Shown in pieces: positions 43,145 through 51,348 of a stretch of 64,000 bases of DNA. The position numbers were made by a program, and so were the translations under genes. This DNA comes from Pseudobacillus wudalianchiensis (GTDB lineage: Bacteria > Bacillota > Bacilli > Bacillales > Domibacillaceae), in the NCBI RefSeq assembly GCF_001685015.1, contig NZ_MAYT01000012.1, positions 229,269 to 293,268 of the forward strand. Direction: 5' to 3'. The notes below the pieces were generated by a model. It was not told the DNA's origin and did no database searches. It saw nothing but the letters and a program-made list of their open reading frames with translations. Positions within the stretch are counted from its first letter, which is position 1. Each line of letters starts with the position of its first letter.

Positions 43145-45196
43145 ATGAAAAAAGGATGTTCAATAGCTCTAACTGGGCTGCTTGTTTTTTCGTCGTTTTC
43201 AGTTTCTGATGTATTAGCTGATAAGAAGGAGAAGCCGTTGGTCTCTCAGGAAAAAGCACTCAAGAACGAATTGACCGTTGAGAACAGTCATTTGAAGAGG
43301 AAAGAAAAGCTGAAAGAGAAAGCTGCAGAGGGTGAAGTGATTGTCCAGTTTAAGAAAGAAGCAGATACGGAGCCGACACTAAAAAAACATGGATTGAAAA
43401 AGTATAAAAAGGTAAAAAACAAAAATATTCATCTCGTAAAATTCAATCATAAAAAAGAATCAGTGGATAAGGTAATAGAAAAGCTTTCAAACGAGGAGGA
43501 CGTTGTCCAAGTACAACCTAACTATAAGTACTACCCTGCTGGTTTTACAAATGACTCATACAGCAATCATCTATGGGGCTTCCACAATATCGGGCAGACC
43601 ATCCAAGGTCAAATGGGAGTGCCCGATACGGATATGAATGTGCCGGAAGCGTGGAATAAAGTTGCGAATATGAATCTTCAACAAACAACTGTCGCTGTCA
43701 TCGATACAGGAACAGATATTAACCACCCTGATTTAAAGAATAAAATATGGATAAATGAAAAAGAAAAGAACGGCTCCCCGAATGTAGATGATGACGGAAA
43801 CGGATTTGTAGATGATGTGAATGGCTGGGATTTTTATAACGGTGATAACACGGTCTATGATGCTGTTGATGGGGATGAGCACGGGACTCACGTATCAGGA
43901 ACCATTGCTGCGGAAATGGAAAATGGGGAAGGCGTAGCTGGAATTGCTCCTAACGCGAAGATCATGCCACTGAAATTTATCGGTCCAGAAGGCGGAAGTA
44001 CGTTTGATGCTATTCAAGCCATTCAATATGCCAAAAGCCAAGGTGTGAAAATCTCTAACAATAGCTGGGGAAGTTATGGAGGATACCAAGGGGATATGCT
44101 GGCTAAAGTGATTGCTGATTCGGGTATGCTATTTGTGGCAGCAGCAGGAAATGAAAGCAATAATAACGACCAAACTCCATCTTTTCCTGCCAGCTACACG
44201 AACGATAATATCCTGTCAGTAGGAGCGATTGATAATCAAGGGAAGCTGGCCGGTTTTTCAAATTACGGAAAAACGAGCGTAGATGTGACGGCTCCTGGCG
44301 TATCCATTTTAAGTACAGTTCCTCAAAAACCGCCTGTAACGATTCCTGGGTATGGAGCATCTGTAGAAGCGTCAAACGGCAGTTATAAAGCGATCGTAAA
44401 TGGATTTGGCTTTGAAAACATCGAAACTCTAAGTCAACGAAAAGAGATGTTTGCCAAATCGCTGAACTATTTGGGAGCTTCCAAAACATCTCCTATTTTA
44501 CTCGTAGACGACGATGAATCAGATGCCGGGTATCCATCCTATGTATCTATTTATAGAGAGCTATTGACTTCACTCGGCTACACATATACAACAAGGACTG
44601 TTAATCAAGCAGCGAATGGGCCTGACGCTAACACGCTGAAGCAGTATCGCACCGTTATTTGGTTTACCGGGCAAGGATTCGGTCCTTCCAATGCCTATGC
44701 TTTAACAGCCAACGATCGTTATGCTTTAGAGTCCTATTTAAATAGCGGCGGTAAATTGCTTCTTTCCGGCCGGGATGCTATTTGGGGAAGCGAAAATAGC
44801 AGTCTTGTCAAAACTAAACTGGGGATTAATTGGATAGGGGAATCAACGGCGGCCGATGTAACAGGAAATAGCGGCACAGCTTACGGCCTCAGCAAGTACG
44901 ATGTAAAGCCGATTGAATACGCTGATTTTTATGCCTCTAACAATCCGGCTGTCACAAAGATCAATTTAGCCTATCCAGACAGAGTCATGCACTATAACGA
45001 CTATGAATACTTTGATGGAACGTCCATGGCTACTCCGCATGTCTCAGGTGTGGCAGCCTTAATGATGGGAGTAAACGGAAATCTTACCCCTATTCAGATC
45101 ATTGACACGTTGAGAAAGACCGGAAAGCCGATGACATTCGGTTCAGAGAAAATAGCAACTGGAACGTTTATTGATGCATCTAGGGCAATAGAGTAG
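43145..45196 (+). CDS. secreted subtilisin-family protease with an inserted domain
   Basis: This 683-residue S8 protease has a signal peptide (about 1-25). An inhibitor-I9-like propeptide (about 60-130) contains EVIVQFKKEA and DVVQVQPNYKY. The catalytic domain keeps Asp in VIDTGTDINHPD, His in DEHGTHVSGT, Asn in NNSWGS and AAAGN, and Ser in DGTSMATPHVSGVAAL. Between the Asn and Ser sites, from about residue 395 to 620, lies an insert with PILLVDDDESDAGYPSYV and LESYLNSGGKLLLSGRDA, resembling a glutamine-amidotransferase-like fold rather than the usual PA domain. The ATG follows GAGGAGGGCGCATC. A terminator follows. Confidence 0.92.
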   Translation: MKKGCSIALTGLLVFSSFSVSDVLADKKEKPLVSQEKALKNELTVENSHLKRKEKLKEKAAEGEVIVQFKKEADTEPTLKKHGLKKYKKVKNKNIHLVKFNHKKESVDKVIEKLSNEEDVVQVQPNYKYYPAGFTNDSYSNHLWGFHNIGQTIQGQMGVPDTDMNVPEAWNKVANMNLQQTTVAVIDTGTDINHPDLKNKIWINEKEKNGSPNVDDDGNGFVDDVNGWDFYNGDNTVYDAVDGDEHGTHVSGTIAAEMENGEGVAGIAPNAKIMPLKFIGPEGGSTFDAIQAIQYAKSQGVKISNNSWGSYGGYQGDMLAKVIADSGMLFVAAAGNESNNNDQTPSFPASYTNDNILSVGAIDNQGKLAGFSNYGKTSVDVTAPGVSILSTVPQKPPVTIPGYGASVEASNGSYKAIVNGFGFENIETLSQRKEMFAKSLNYLGASKTSPILLVDDDESDAGYPSYVSIYRELLTSLGYTYTTRTVNQAANGPDANTLKQYRTVIWFTGQGFGPSNAYALTANDRYALESYLNSGGKLLLSGRDAIWGSENSSLVKTKLGINWIGESTAADVTGNSGTAYGLSKYDVKPIEYADFYASNNPAVTKINLAYPDRVMHYNDYEYFDGTSMATPHVSGVAALMMGVNGNLTPIQIIDTLRKTGKPMTFGSEKIATGTFIDASRAIE

Positions 45197-45230
45197 GAAG
45201 GTGTCAAAAGTAAAATATAAACGGCAAAAA

Positions 45231-45265
45231 GGCAAAGAGCTGACTAGAAGCTCTTTGCCTTTTTT
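45231..45265. terminator. terminator between protease and anchored-protein genes
   Basis: GGCAAAGAGCT (45231-45241) pairs with AGCTCTTTGCC (45249-45259), followed by six T. Confidence 0.85.
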
Positions 45266-45266
45266 A

Positions 45267-46094
45267 TCATCCGCCTGTTGCTTTGCTCAACAAAGCTTTT
45301 TTACGGCTTTCTTTCGCACTCTCATAGCTATCTTTAAAAGCTTTGGCATGGGAGGAACTATAATTATTTTTCTTTAATTCACTGACAAGTGAGTCATAAA
45401 GCGTATTAAAGGCAGCATCGGTCTTCGCTTCGACAGCACTCGCTGCTCCCGTATATTTCTGATAGAAGTAAGCCGGGTTAATTGCCTCGCCATTAGCTTT
45501 TTTCTGGGCATATTCACTTTTCGCTTGGCTGATTAGCGATCCTAGCTGACCCTCCGCTTGGCCTTGTAAGCTGCTGAAAGAAGGGGCATAACGCTTTTTG
45601 ATTGTATCAACAGTGGCTTTTTGACTTGGTGCGGCTGATGAAACAGGTGGAGCTTTCGGATTATTGCTTTGGGTACCATTCGGGGAAGTAGCATTTGTTT
45701 TTCCATCTGTGCCGGCCGCCGTTGTTTTCCCTCCGTCGCTTGTGCCGTTATTTTTACCTGCAGGGAGTGTGTTCGCACTGGCTGTTCCTTTGCTGCCAGG
45801 TGGATTGGAGTCTGATTCTGACAGCCACTTTTTAGGGTCTACTGTCGTCCCATCGGTTAAAATATAATGCCCTTTTTCGTTGACCAGCACATTGCCATTA
45901 GCATCTTTTTTAACTCCTTCAGGGAGCGGTGTGCCGTCAGGTAATTGTATACTATATTGCTTTTCTATAATTTCATCGACTTTTTTATCGGCGACATCAT
46001 ACTTCTTTACTTTCATAAAGTAATAGACGGCAGTTCCGGTGCCGGCTGCCAATACTAGCAACGTAACTAAAGCGATTTTAAAAAACTTCCTCAT
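45267..46094 (-). CDS. membrane-anchored Ser/Thr/Gly-linker protein, unknown
   Basis: The protein is 275 residues from the ATG ending at 46094 (GGAGG eleven bases upstream); the longer in-frame opening lacks a ribosome binding site. A basic N-terminus and one transmembrane helix (MRKFFKIALVTLLVLAAGTG) act as anchor. About 35-85 form a small domain (YSIQLPDGTPLPEGVKKDANGN). A low-complexity Thr/Ser/Gly/Asn linker is at 95-165, and a helical coiled domain at 170-275. No named family is recognised. Confidence 0.7.
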   Translation of the reverse strand: MRKFFKIALVTLLVLAAGTGTAVYYFMKVKKYDVADKKVDEIIEKQYSIQLPDGTPLPEGVKKDANGNVLVNEKGHYILTDGTTVDPKKWLSESDSNPPGSKGTASANTLPAGKNNGTSDGGKTTAAGTDGKTNATSPNGTQSNNPKAPPVSSAAPSQKATVDTIKKRYAPSFSSLQGQAEGQLGSLISQAKSEYAQKKANGEAINPAYFYQKYTGAASAVEAKTDAAFNTLYDSLVSELKKNNYSSSHAKAFKDSYESAKESRKKALLSKATGG

Positions 46095-46304
46095 GAACTT
46101 ACCAGCCTCCGCAATCTTTAGTTTTTTAATAGTATACCATGAGAGGCAATAGATGGAAGAAAAAATTGACAAAAAGAAAATATATGTGGAATTATATTAC
46201 TAAGTTTCCAAATATAATTGATTGTCAAAAAACTATGCTATATGATATGGATAGGACTTTTGACAAGGGAAGTACATAAAAAATAATTTAAGAGGTGAAA
46301 AGAA

Positions 46305-48359
46305 TTGAAGAAGTATCCATTTAGCAACAAAGCTATGAAAGCTATGATTGCTGCAACGGTAGCTTTCACACCGCTTGCAGCTACGAGCTCTCTTTTTCAT
46401 GCTGAGAAGGTAGAGGCAGCACAGAACTTTAGTAATTTAGATAATCTAGTATCTTATCTGGAGGGAGCGAAGACTAATCTAACTCCTGCCCAAAAAGAGT
46501 TAATCTTAGCTGCGCAGACAAAAGCAAGTAAGTTAAACTATGATGCTTACAAGAGTAAGATTTTCTCAAGCCAAGCAGACCCTGCTGCTCAAGAGTTGGC
46601 AATGGAAACTATCGAGTTTATTACAAAGATGAACTTGTTAGACATTGATAAAACGGCGATTGAAGAGTTCGCACAAATCCAAAGCCCTAAAGTAGAAGCT
46701 GTATTTGAAAAAGAAAATAAATCGGTTTCGATGAATCAATATTTAACTTACATCGGTAATGTAGAACAGGCATTTTTAACGAAGGTTAAATCTTCTTCCT
46801 TTGATAATGCTACAGCAGGTAACTATGCTAATGCTGTACTAACTGCATTATTAACAGCAGAAGATCCTAGTGGAGGAAATATTGGAGACACATTTGTTGA
46901 TTTAGTTAATAAAGACCTCCAAACTGCCCGCGATGCTGTTAAGGAAATAGTTGTTGCCATTGATGGAAATGACCTCTTAGCAACAAAAGCTTTAATTAGC
47001 GCTCTTAAGAAAATTGATAGTGGCGGCGGTACTGGCGGCGGTGGAACACCACCAGTAACACCACCAGTAACACCACCGGTAACACCACCAGTTGACCCTA
47101 AACCAGGTGATAGCGGTGTAATCATAACACCTGTAGAAGAAACGGTTGGCAATGAAGTAATTGGTAAGATCCCAGATACACAGATTGATAAGATCGTCGA
47201 TGCGATCACTACAGAGAAAAATGAAGTGGTGATTAGTATGCCAAAGGCGGAAGCAGGAAAAGAAGTTTCTGTTATGATCCCTGCTGGTTTAGTGGATAAA
47301 CTAGAAGCAAAAGCATCTAATGCGGTGATTATTATTCAAAGCGGCAATGTGTCTTATGAGTTGAAGCCAGCGAATATTGACACAGAAGCACTGGCAAAAG
47401 AGCTAGGTATACCGGTTTCCCAATTGGCGCTAAAGGTAGCTGTGAATCCTGTGCCGTCTGCTAGAGCGACAGAGGTAACAAAAGCGGTACAAGCAAAGGG
47501 CGCAAAAGTTCTTTCACAAATTGTTGATTTCACTATCGAAGCAGTTGGAAATGGAAAGTCCGTTGTTGTTCATAACCTTGGCAACAGATTTATCAACCGT
47601 GGTTTTGGTTTAGATGTGAATGTGAATGCAAGCCACGCGACAGGTGTTCGTGTGAATGCTGATGGTACATTCAGTTCTGTTCCAACAAAGTTTGTTACTG
47701 AGAATGGTAAGTCAAAAGCGGTTGTTCGGTCATTACGAAATTCTGAGTATGCGGTTGTTGAAGGCGACGTTACGTTCCCTGATGTCGATAAAGGGGCAAA
47801 CTGGGCTGAAAAGTACATTGAGTCACTTGCTTCTAAGTACATTATTGAGGGTGAAACAAACGGTCATTATAGCCCGAATAAGTATATGACACGCGCTCAA
47901 TTTGCTGTATTGCTTGCACGTGCACTGGGACTTCCGGAAGTTGAGTATGATGGTCGTTTCAAAGATGTAAAAGGCAATGAATGGTTTAATAAGAATGGCG
48001 CCTTAATGGCAACGGTGAAGTACGGTATCGTTGCGGGTACATCAGAAAACACATTCACGCCGAATGCTAATATTACTCGTGCCCAAGCAACAGCGATGAT
48101 AGGCCGTGCGCTGAAATTAGATTTCCTTAACTTTGATCCAGCTAAATTAGATAAAAACAAGAAGCTGGCAGATTTTAAAGATGGAAAGACAGTTGGTGCG
48201 GCTACTCGTGAAGATGTTTTAGTGGCCTATCAGGCAGGAATTGTTGGTGGTACCGGCGCTGGAACATTTGAGCCAGAAGCTTTTACAAAGCGTGATCAAA
48301 TGGCAAAAATTTTAGGCGAATTCCTCGTTAAGGCTGACTTGATTAATGATTTGAAATAA
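46305..48359 (+). CDS. surface protein with C-terminal SLH triplet
   Basis: This 684-residue protein has a TTG start eight bases after AGAGGTG. The signal peptide ends about residue 39 (VEAA). Residues 40-245 are helical, a Gly then Pro-Val-Thr linker follows (GGGTGGGGTPP, with repeated VTPP), then a beta domain (about 265-485; VVISMPKAEAGKEVSVMIPAG) and three SLH domains (about 490-680; MTRAQFAVLLARALGL, ITRAQATAMIGRALKL, FTKRDQMAKILGEF). It is probably an S-layer-associated structural or adhesive protein. It is monocistronic. Confidence 0.9.
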   Translation: MKKYPFSNKAMKAMIAATVAFTPLAATSSLFHAEKVEAAQNFSNLDNLVSYLEGAKTNLTPAQKELILAAQTKASKLNYDAYKSKIFSSQADPAAQELAMETIEFITKMNLLDIDKTAIEEFAQIQSPKVEAVFEKENKSVSMNQYLTYIGNVEQAFLTKVKSSSFDNATAGNYANAVLTALLTAEDPSGGNIGDTFVDLVNKDLQTARDAVKEIVVAIDGNDLLATKALISALKKIDSGGGTGGGGTPPVTPPVTPPVTPPVDPKPGDSGVIITPVEETVGNEVIGKIPDTQIDKIVDAITTEKNEVVISMPKAEAGKEVSVMIPAGLVDKLEAKASNAVIIIQSGNVSYELKPANIDTEALAKELGIPVSQLALKVAVNPVPSARATEVTKAVQAKGAKVLSQIVDFTIEAVGNGKSVVVHNLGNRFINRGFGLDVNVNASHATGVRVNADGTFSSVPTKFVTENGKSKAVVRSLRNSEYAVVEGDVTFPDVDKGANWAEKYIESLASKYIIEGETNGHYSPNKYMTRAQFAVLLARALGLPEVEYDGRFKDVKGNEWFNKNGALMATVKYGIVAGTSENTFTPNANITRAQATAMIGRALKLDFLNFDPAKLDKNKKLADFKDGKTVGAATREDVLVAYQAGIVGGTGAGTFEPEAFTKRDQMAKILGEFLVKADLINDLK

Positions 48360-48368
48360 GCAAAAAAC

Positions 48369-48399
48369 GAACAGAGCAGTGTGAAGCACTGCTCTGTTC
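48369..48399 (+). terminator. terminator of the SLH surface-protein gene
   Basis: GAACAGAGCAGTG (48369-48381) pairs with 48387-48399. Confidence 0.75.
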
Positions 48400-48445
48400 A
48401 AATTGTTCATAAAAGTAAATCTATCATTTTTTAGGCGCGAATTTT

Positions 48446-48475
48446 ACTAATTAAAAATATATATTTTTAATTAGT
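48446..48475. repeat. perfect 30-bp AT palindrome before the polysaccharide operon
   Basis: The arms ACTAATTAAAAATAT (48446-48460) and its reverse complement (48461-48475) match at every base. It could be a hairpin or a regulator site. It lies 224 bases before the first gene of the cluster. Confidence 0.55.
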
Positions 48476-48650
48476 CTCCTAGTCTGACAAATACAATGTA
48501 TCTGTATATTTAAAAGAGCAGATGCCGATTTGCTCTGGTTTTCTATATGAAAAATATGTAAAAATGTCGAAATAAAAGGCAACAATGGCAACAAAATAAA
48601 AAAAAGGTAAATAATAATAAAAATATCACAAAAAAATACCAATTAATATG

Positions 48651-48657
48651 TTATAAT
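48651..48657 (+). promoter_or_regulatory. candidate extended -10 promoter of the polysaccharide operon
   Basis: TG-T-TATAAT (TATAAT at 48652-48657) lies 42 bases before the ATG at 48699, in very AT-rich DNA. The -35 is weak. Confidence 0.45.
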
Positions 48658-48698
48658 TTCGATTATCAAAATGATTTTTAATTATTCAGGAGGACTGT

Positions 48699-49445
48699 AT
48701 GGAAGAAACAATCAGCTTGCGCGAGTTGGTGGAAACATTACGAAAAAGATTGAAATTAATCCTGCTCATTACTTTCACAGCTGCCTTAATCAGCGGTATC
48801 GTGAGTTATTTTTTCCTGACTCCCATTTATCAGACATCCACTCAGTTACTAGTTAACCAGGCGAAGTCGGAGCAGCAGCTGTATAATCCGGCCGAAGTTC
48901 AGACAAACTTGCAGCTGATTAACACATATAATGTCATTATCAAAAGTCCGGCGATCCTTGACAAAGTTATTCAGAACTTAGATCTTGATCTGACTGCCTC
49001 CCAAATTAACGAGAAAATTACGGTCCAGAACGAAAAGGATTCCCAGGTTGTGAACATCTCTGTTCAAGATGAAGATCCGACAATTGCTGCCGATATTGCC
49101 AACGAAACAGCACGAGTGTTTCAAGCGGAAATTGTAAAAATTATGAATGTAGACAACGTTAGCATCTTAGCACCAGCCGAAGTAAAAGAAGGCATGGCTC
49201 CTATTAAGCCACAGCCGCTTCTTAACATTGCCATTGCGCTTGTCGTTGGTTTGATGGCTAGTGTCGGTCTGGCGTTCTTGCTGGAATACTTAGATAACAC
49301 CGTTAAATCAGAACAAGATGTGGAAAAGCTGCTCGAACTTCCGGTGCTTGGCAGTGTGACGAGCATTGAAGCTGAAAGCAAAGGGAAAGACAGAAAAGCT
49401 ACACAGAAAAAAGTGGCTGTAAGAGGTGAAACCATTGGCTCTTAA
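48699..49445 (+). CDS. polysaccharide chain-length modulator / BY-kinase activator (EpsA/TkmA-like)
   Basis: This 248-residue Wzz-type membrane protein has two transmembrane helices (about 18-42 and 172-192), bracketing an extracellular helical domain rich in Gln/Asn. The proline-rich segment before TM2 ([11 protein letters not shown]) is typical. In Firmicutes this protein pairs with a separate tyrosine kinase, encoded by the next, overlapping gene. The ATG follows CAGGAGGACTGT. It is the first gene of the cluster. Confidence 0.88.
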   Translation: MEETISLRELVETLRKRLKLILLITFTAALISGIVSYFFLTPIYQTSTQLLVNQAKSEQQLYNPAEVQTNLQLINTYNVIIKSPAILDKVIQNLDLDLTASQINEKITVQNEKDSQVVNISVQDEDPTIAADIANETARVFQAEIVKIMNVDNVSILAPAEVKEGMAPIKPQPLLNIAIALVVGLMASVGLAFLLEYLDNTVKSEQDVEKLLELPVLGSVTSIEAESKGKDRKATQKKVAVRGETIGS

Positions 49446-50142
49446 GAAAAACAAGAAAAAAGAAGCGCCAGGTCAGGCCCAGCGAAAACTTATCGCCAAA
49501 ACTGACCCAAAATCGCCAATTTCTGAGCAATATCGTACGATTCGAACAAATATTTTGTTTTCTTCTGTTGATCAAGAGATTCGCTCTTTAATGGTCACAT
49601 CTGCTGGTCCAGGAGAGGGAAAGTCGACGACAACAGCTAACCTGGCAATTGTATTCGCCCAACAAGGAAAAAAAGTGCTGCTCGTGGATGCAGATATGCG
49701 TAAGCCGACGATGCAATATACGTTTAATACTTCAAATACTATCGGTTTAACGAATGTACTTGCCAAGCAAAAAGTACTGGAAGCGGCTGTGTTTGAAACA
49801 GACGTAGATGGCCTAGACTTGCTCAGCTCAGGTCCAATTCCGCCTAATCCGGCAGAATTGCTTGGCTCAAAGGCCATGGCTGAGCTGGTGCAAGAAGCTT
49901 ACGATCAATATGATGTGGTGATTTTTGACACGCCTCCTGTTCTGGCTGTGACTGATGCACAGGTCTTAGCTAACCAATGTGATGGCACGGTTTTGGTCAT
50001 TAATAGCGGCAAAACAGAAATTGATGGGGCGTCAAAGGCTAAGGAATTATTAGAATCTGCCAAGGCAAAATTACTTGGTGTCGTTCTAAACAATCGTAAA
50101 TTGAAAGAGTCAAGTTATTATTATTATTATGGTACCAAATGA
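49435..50142 (+). CDS. bacterial tyrosine kinase (CpsD/EpsB/YwqD-like)
   Basis: This protein is 235 residues from a TTG eight bases after AGAGGTG; a GTG at 49426 inside that motif is less likely. Walker A is [14 protein letters not shown], Walker A' is [11 protein letters not shown], and Walker B is VVIFDTPPV. The autophosphorylated C-terminal tyrosine cluster SSYYYYYG is intact. It overlaps the modulator gene by 11 bases. The pair controls polymer export and length through phosphorylation cycles reversed by the phosphatase at 50250. Confidence 0.9.
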   Translation: MALKKNKKKEAPGQAQRKLIAKTDPKSPISEQYRTIRTNILFSSVDQEIRSLMVTSAGPGEGKSTTTANLAIVFAQQGKKVLLVDADMRKPTMQYTFNTSNTIGLTNVLAKQKVLEAAVFETDVDGLDLLSSGPIPPNPAELLGSKAMAELVQEAYDQYDVVIFDTPPVLAVTDAQVLANQCDGTVLVINSGKTEIDGASKAKELLESAKAKLLGVVLNNRKLKESSYYYYYGTK

Positions 50143-50249
50143 CTAGGAGAAAGTGTCGAAGGAATTTTGTGGGTAAATAGACATTACCGTAGTAAGATTA
50201 ATCATGTACCTTTCATCAAGGTTCATTAATTGGAAAAGGAGATGAGCGC

Positions 50250-51020
50250 ATGATTGATCTGCACTGTCATATACTGCCTGAACTAGATGATGGAGCGCCT
50301 ACCTTAACAGCAAGCATTGCCATGGCTAAAGAAGCAGAAGCCCAAGGCATTACATCAATTGTGGCGACTCCTCATCATAAAAACGGTTCGTATGAGAACG
50401 AAAAGCAAACGATCTTAACGAGCGTTGCTTCATTAAACGAAGAATTGAAACAAGCAGGAGTTAACGTTGATATATTACCAGGCCAGGAGATTCGTATTTA
50501 CGGAGAGATATTAGAAGATTATGAAAAAGACGAGTTGCTAACTCTTGGAGGGGAATCGTCTTATCTGTTTATTGAATTCCCATCCGGTTACGTTCCCCAG
50601 TATTCTGAACAATTGCTGTTTGATATTCAAATGAGAGGCTTACAGCCGATCATTGTTCATCCGGAGCGTAACCAAGAGTTGATAGAGCAGTCTGATAAGC
50701 TTTACTCACTTGTCAAGAATGGAGCGGCTACACAAATTACCGCAGCCTCCTACGTTGGCCGGTTTGGGAAAAAGATACAGGCTTTTACAGAACAGCTTGT
50801 TGAAGCTAATTTGACCCATTTGATTGCTTCTGATGCCCATAACACAAACAATCGTTCTTTCTATCTCTCAGAAGCCTATCGTCGCATGGAGGAAAAACTG
50901 GGTATAGACTTTGTTTATTATTTTAAGGAAAATGCAGAATTGATTTTAAATGGTAATAATCTATATAAAGAAGTACCAAGCCGTATCCGTAAGAAAAAGA
51001 AATTTTTAGGCATCTTTTAG
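50250..51020 (+). CDS. PHP-type tyrosine-protein phosphatase (CpsB/YwqE-like)
   Basis: This 256-residue PHP-fold metal-dependent phosphatase has MIDLHCHILPELDDG, TPHHKNGSYEN, a central VHPERN and LIASDAHN, which supply the tri-metal site ligands. It dephosphorylates the BY-kinase tyrosines. The ATG follows AAAAGGAGATGAGCGC. The C-terminal RKKKKFLGIF tail is basic. The EAR-like RNA lies downstream. Confidence 0.92.
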   Translation: MIDLHCHILPELDDGAPTLTASIAMAKEAEAQGITSIVATPHHKNGSYENEKQTILTSVASLNEELKQAGVNVDILPGQEIRIYGEILEDYEKDELLTLGGESSYLFIEFPSGYVPQYSEQLLFDIQMRGLQPIIVHPERNQELIEQSDKLYSLVKNGAATQITAASYVGRFGKKIQAFTEQLVEANLTHLIASDAHNTNNRSFYLSEAYRRMEEKLGIDFVYYFKENAELILNGNNLYKEVPSRIRKKKKFLGIF

Positions 51021-51099
51021 ATGCCAATCTTTTTTAATTTCTTATTGGATAATTATTCCCTTAAAGTAACAAAAAAGAACTTGTGTAATGATCCGGTAA

Positions 51100-51220
51100 T
51101 GTCTCCTAACCGTTATCAATGGAGGCACTCGACTGTACTGTGGGTAGGAATAAAGTCTCATACCTTAGACGCAGGTCGTCAGTAGTACGGTGTGAGGGCG
51201 GGTTAAATGCCCATTTTTAT
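51100..51220 (+). ncRNA. EAR (epsC) processive antitermination RNA, probable
   Basis: This 328-bp gap lies between phosphatase and EpsC-like genes, the position of the EAR element in Bacillus eps operons. It contains dense, structured, GC-richer sequence (CCTAACCGTTA, GGAGGCACTCGACTGTACTG, CTTAGACGCAGGTCG, GTAGTACGGTGTGAGGGC, GGGTTAAATGCCC). Several local stems are visible, including GGGC-GGGTTAAAT-GCCC. EAR lets RNA polymerase read through later terminators of long eps operons. Identification is by position and appearance, not by a covariance search. Confidence 0.7.
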
Positions 51221-51242
51221 ACTACTGTTACAAGAAAGTATT

Positions 51243-51296
51243 AAAAACAGTTAATAAAGAACCGATCGAGTAAACGGTTTTTTATTAACTGTTTTT
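51243..51296 (+). terminator. strong hairpin between EAR RNA and epsC-like gene
   Basis: AAAAACAGTTAATAAA (51243-51258) pairs perfectly with 51281-51296, with an inner AACCG/CGGTT continuation. It would stop transcription unless antitermination operates, which fits an EAR immediately upstream. Confidence 0.75.
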
Positions 51297-51348
51297 CTAT
51301 TACTCCAGTTAGTTAAACATCATGAGAAAAGAAGGGGAGGGGATACAG

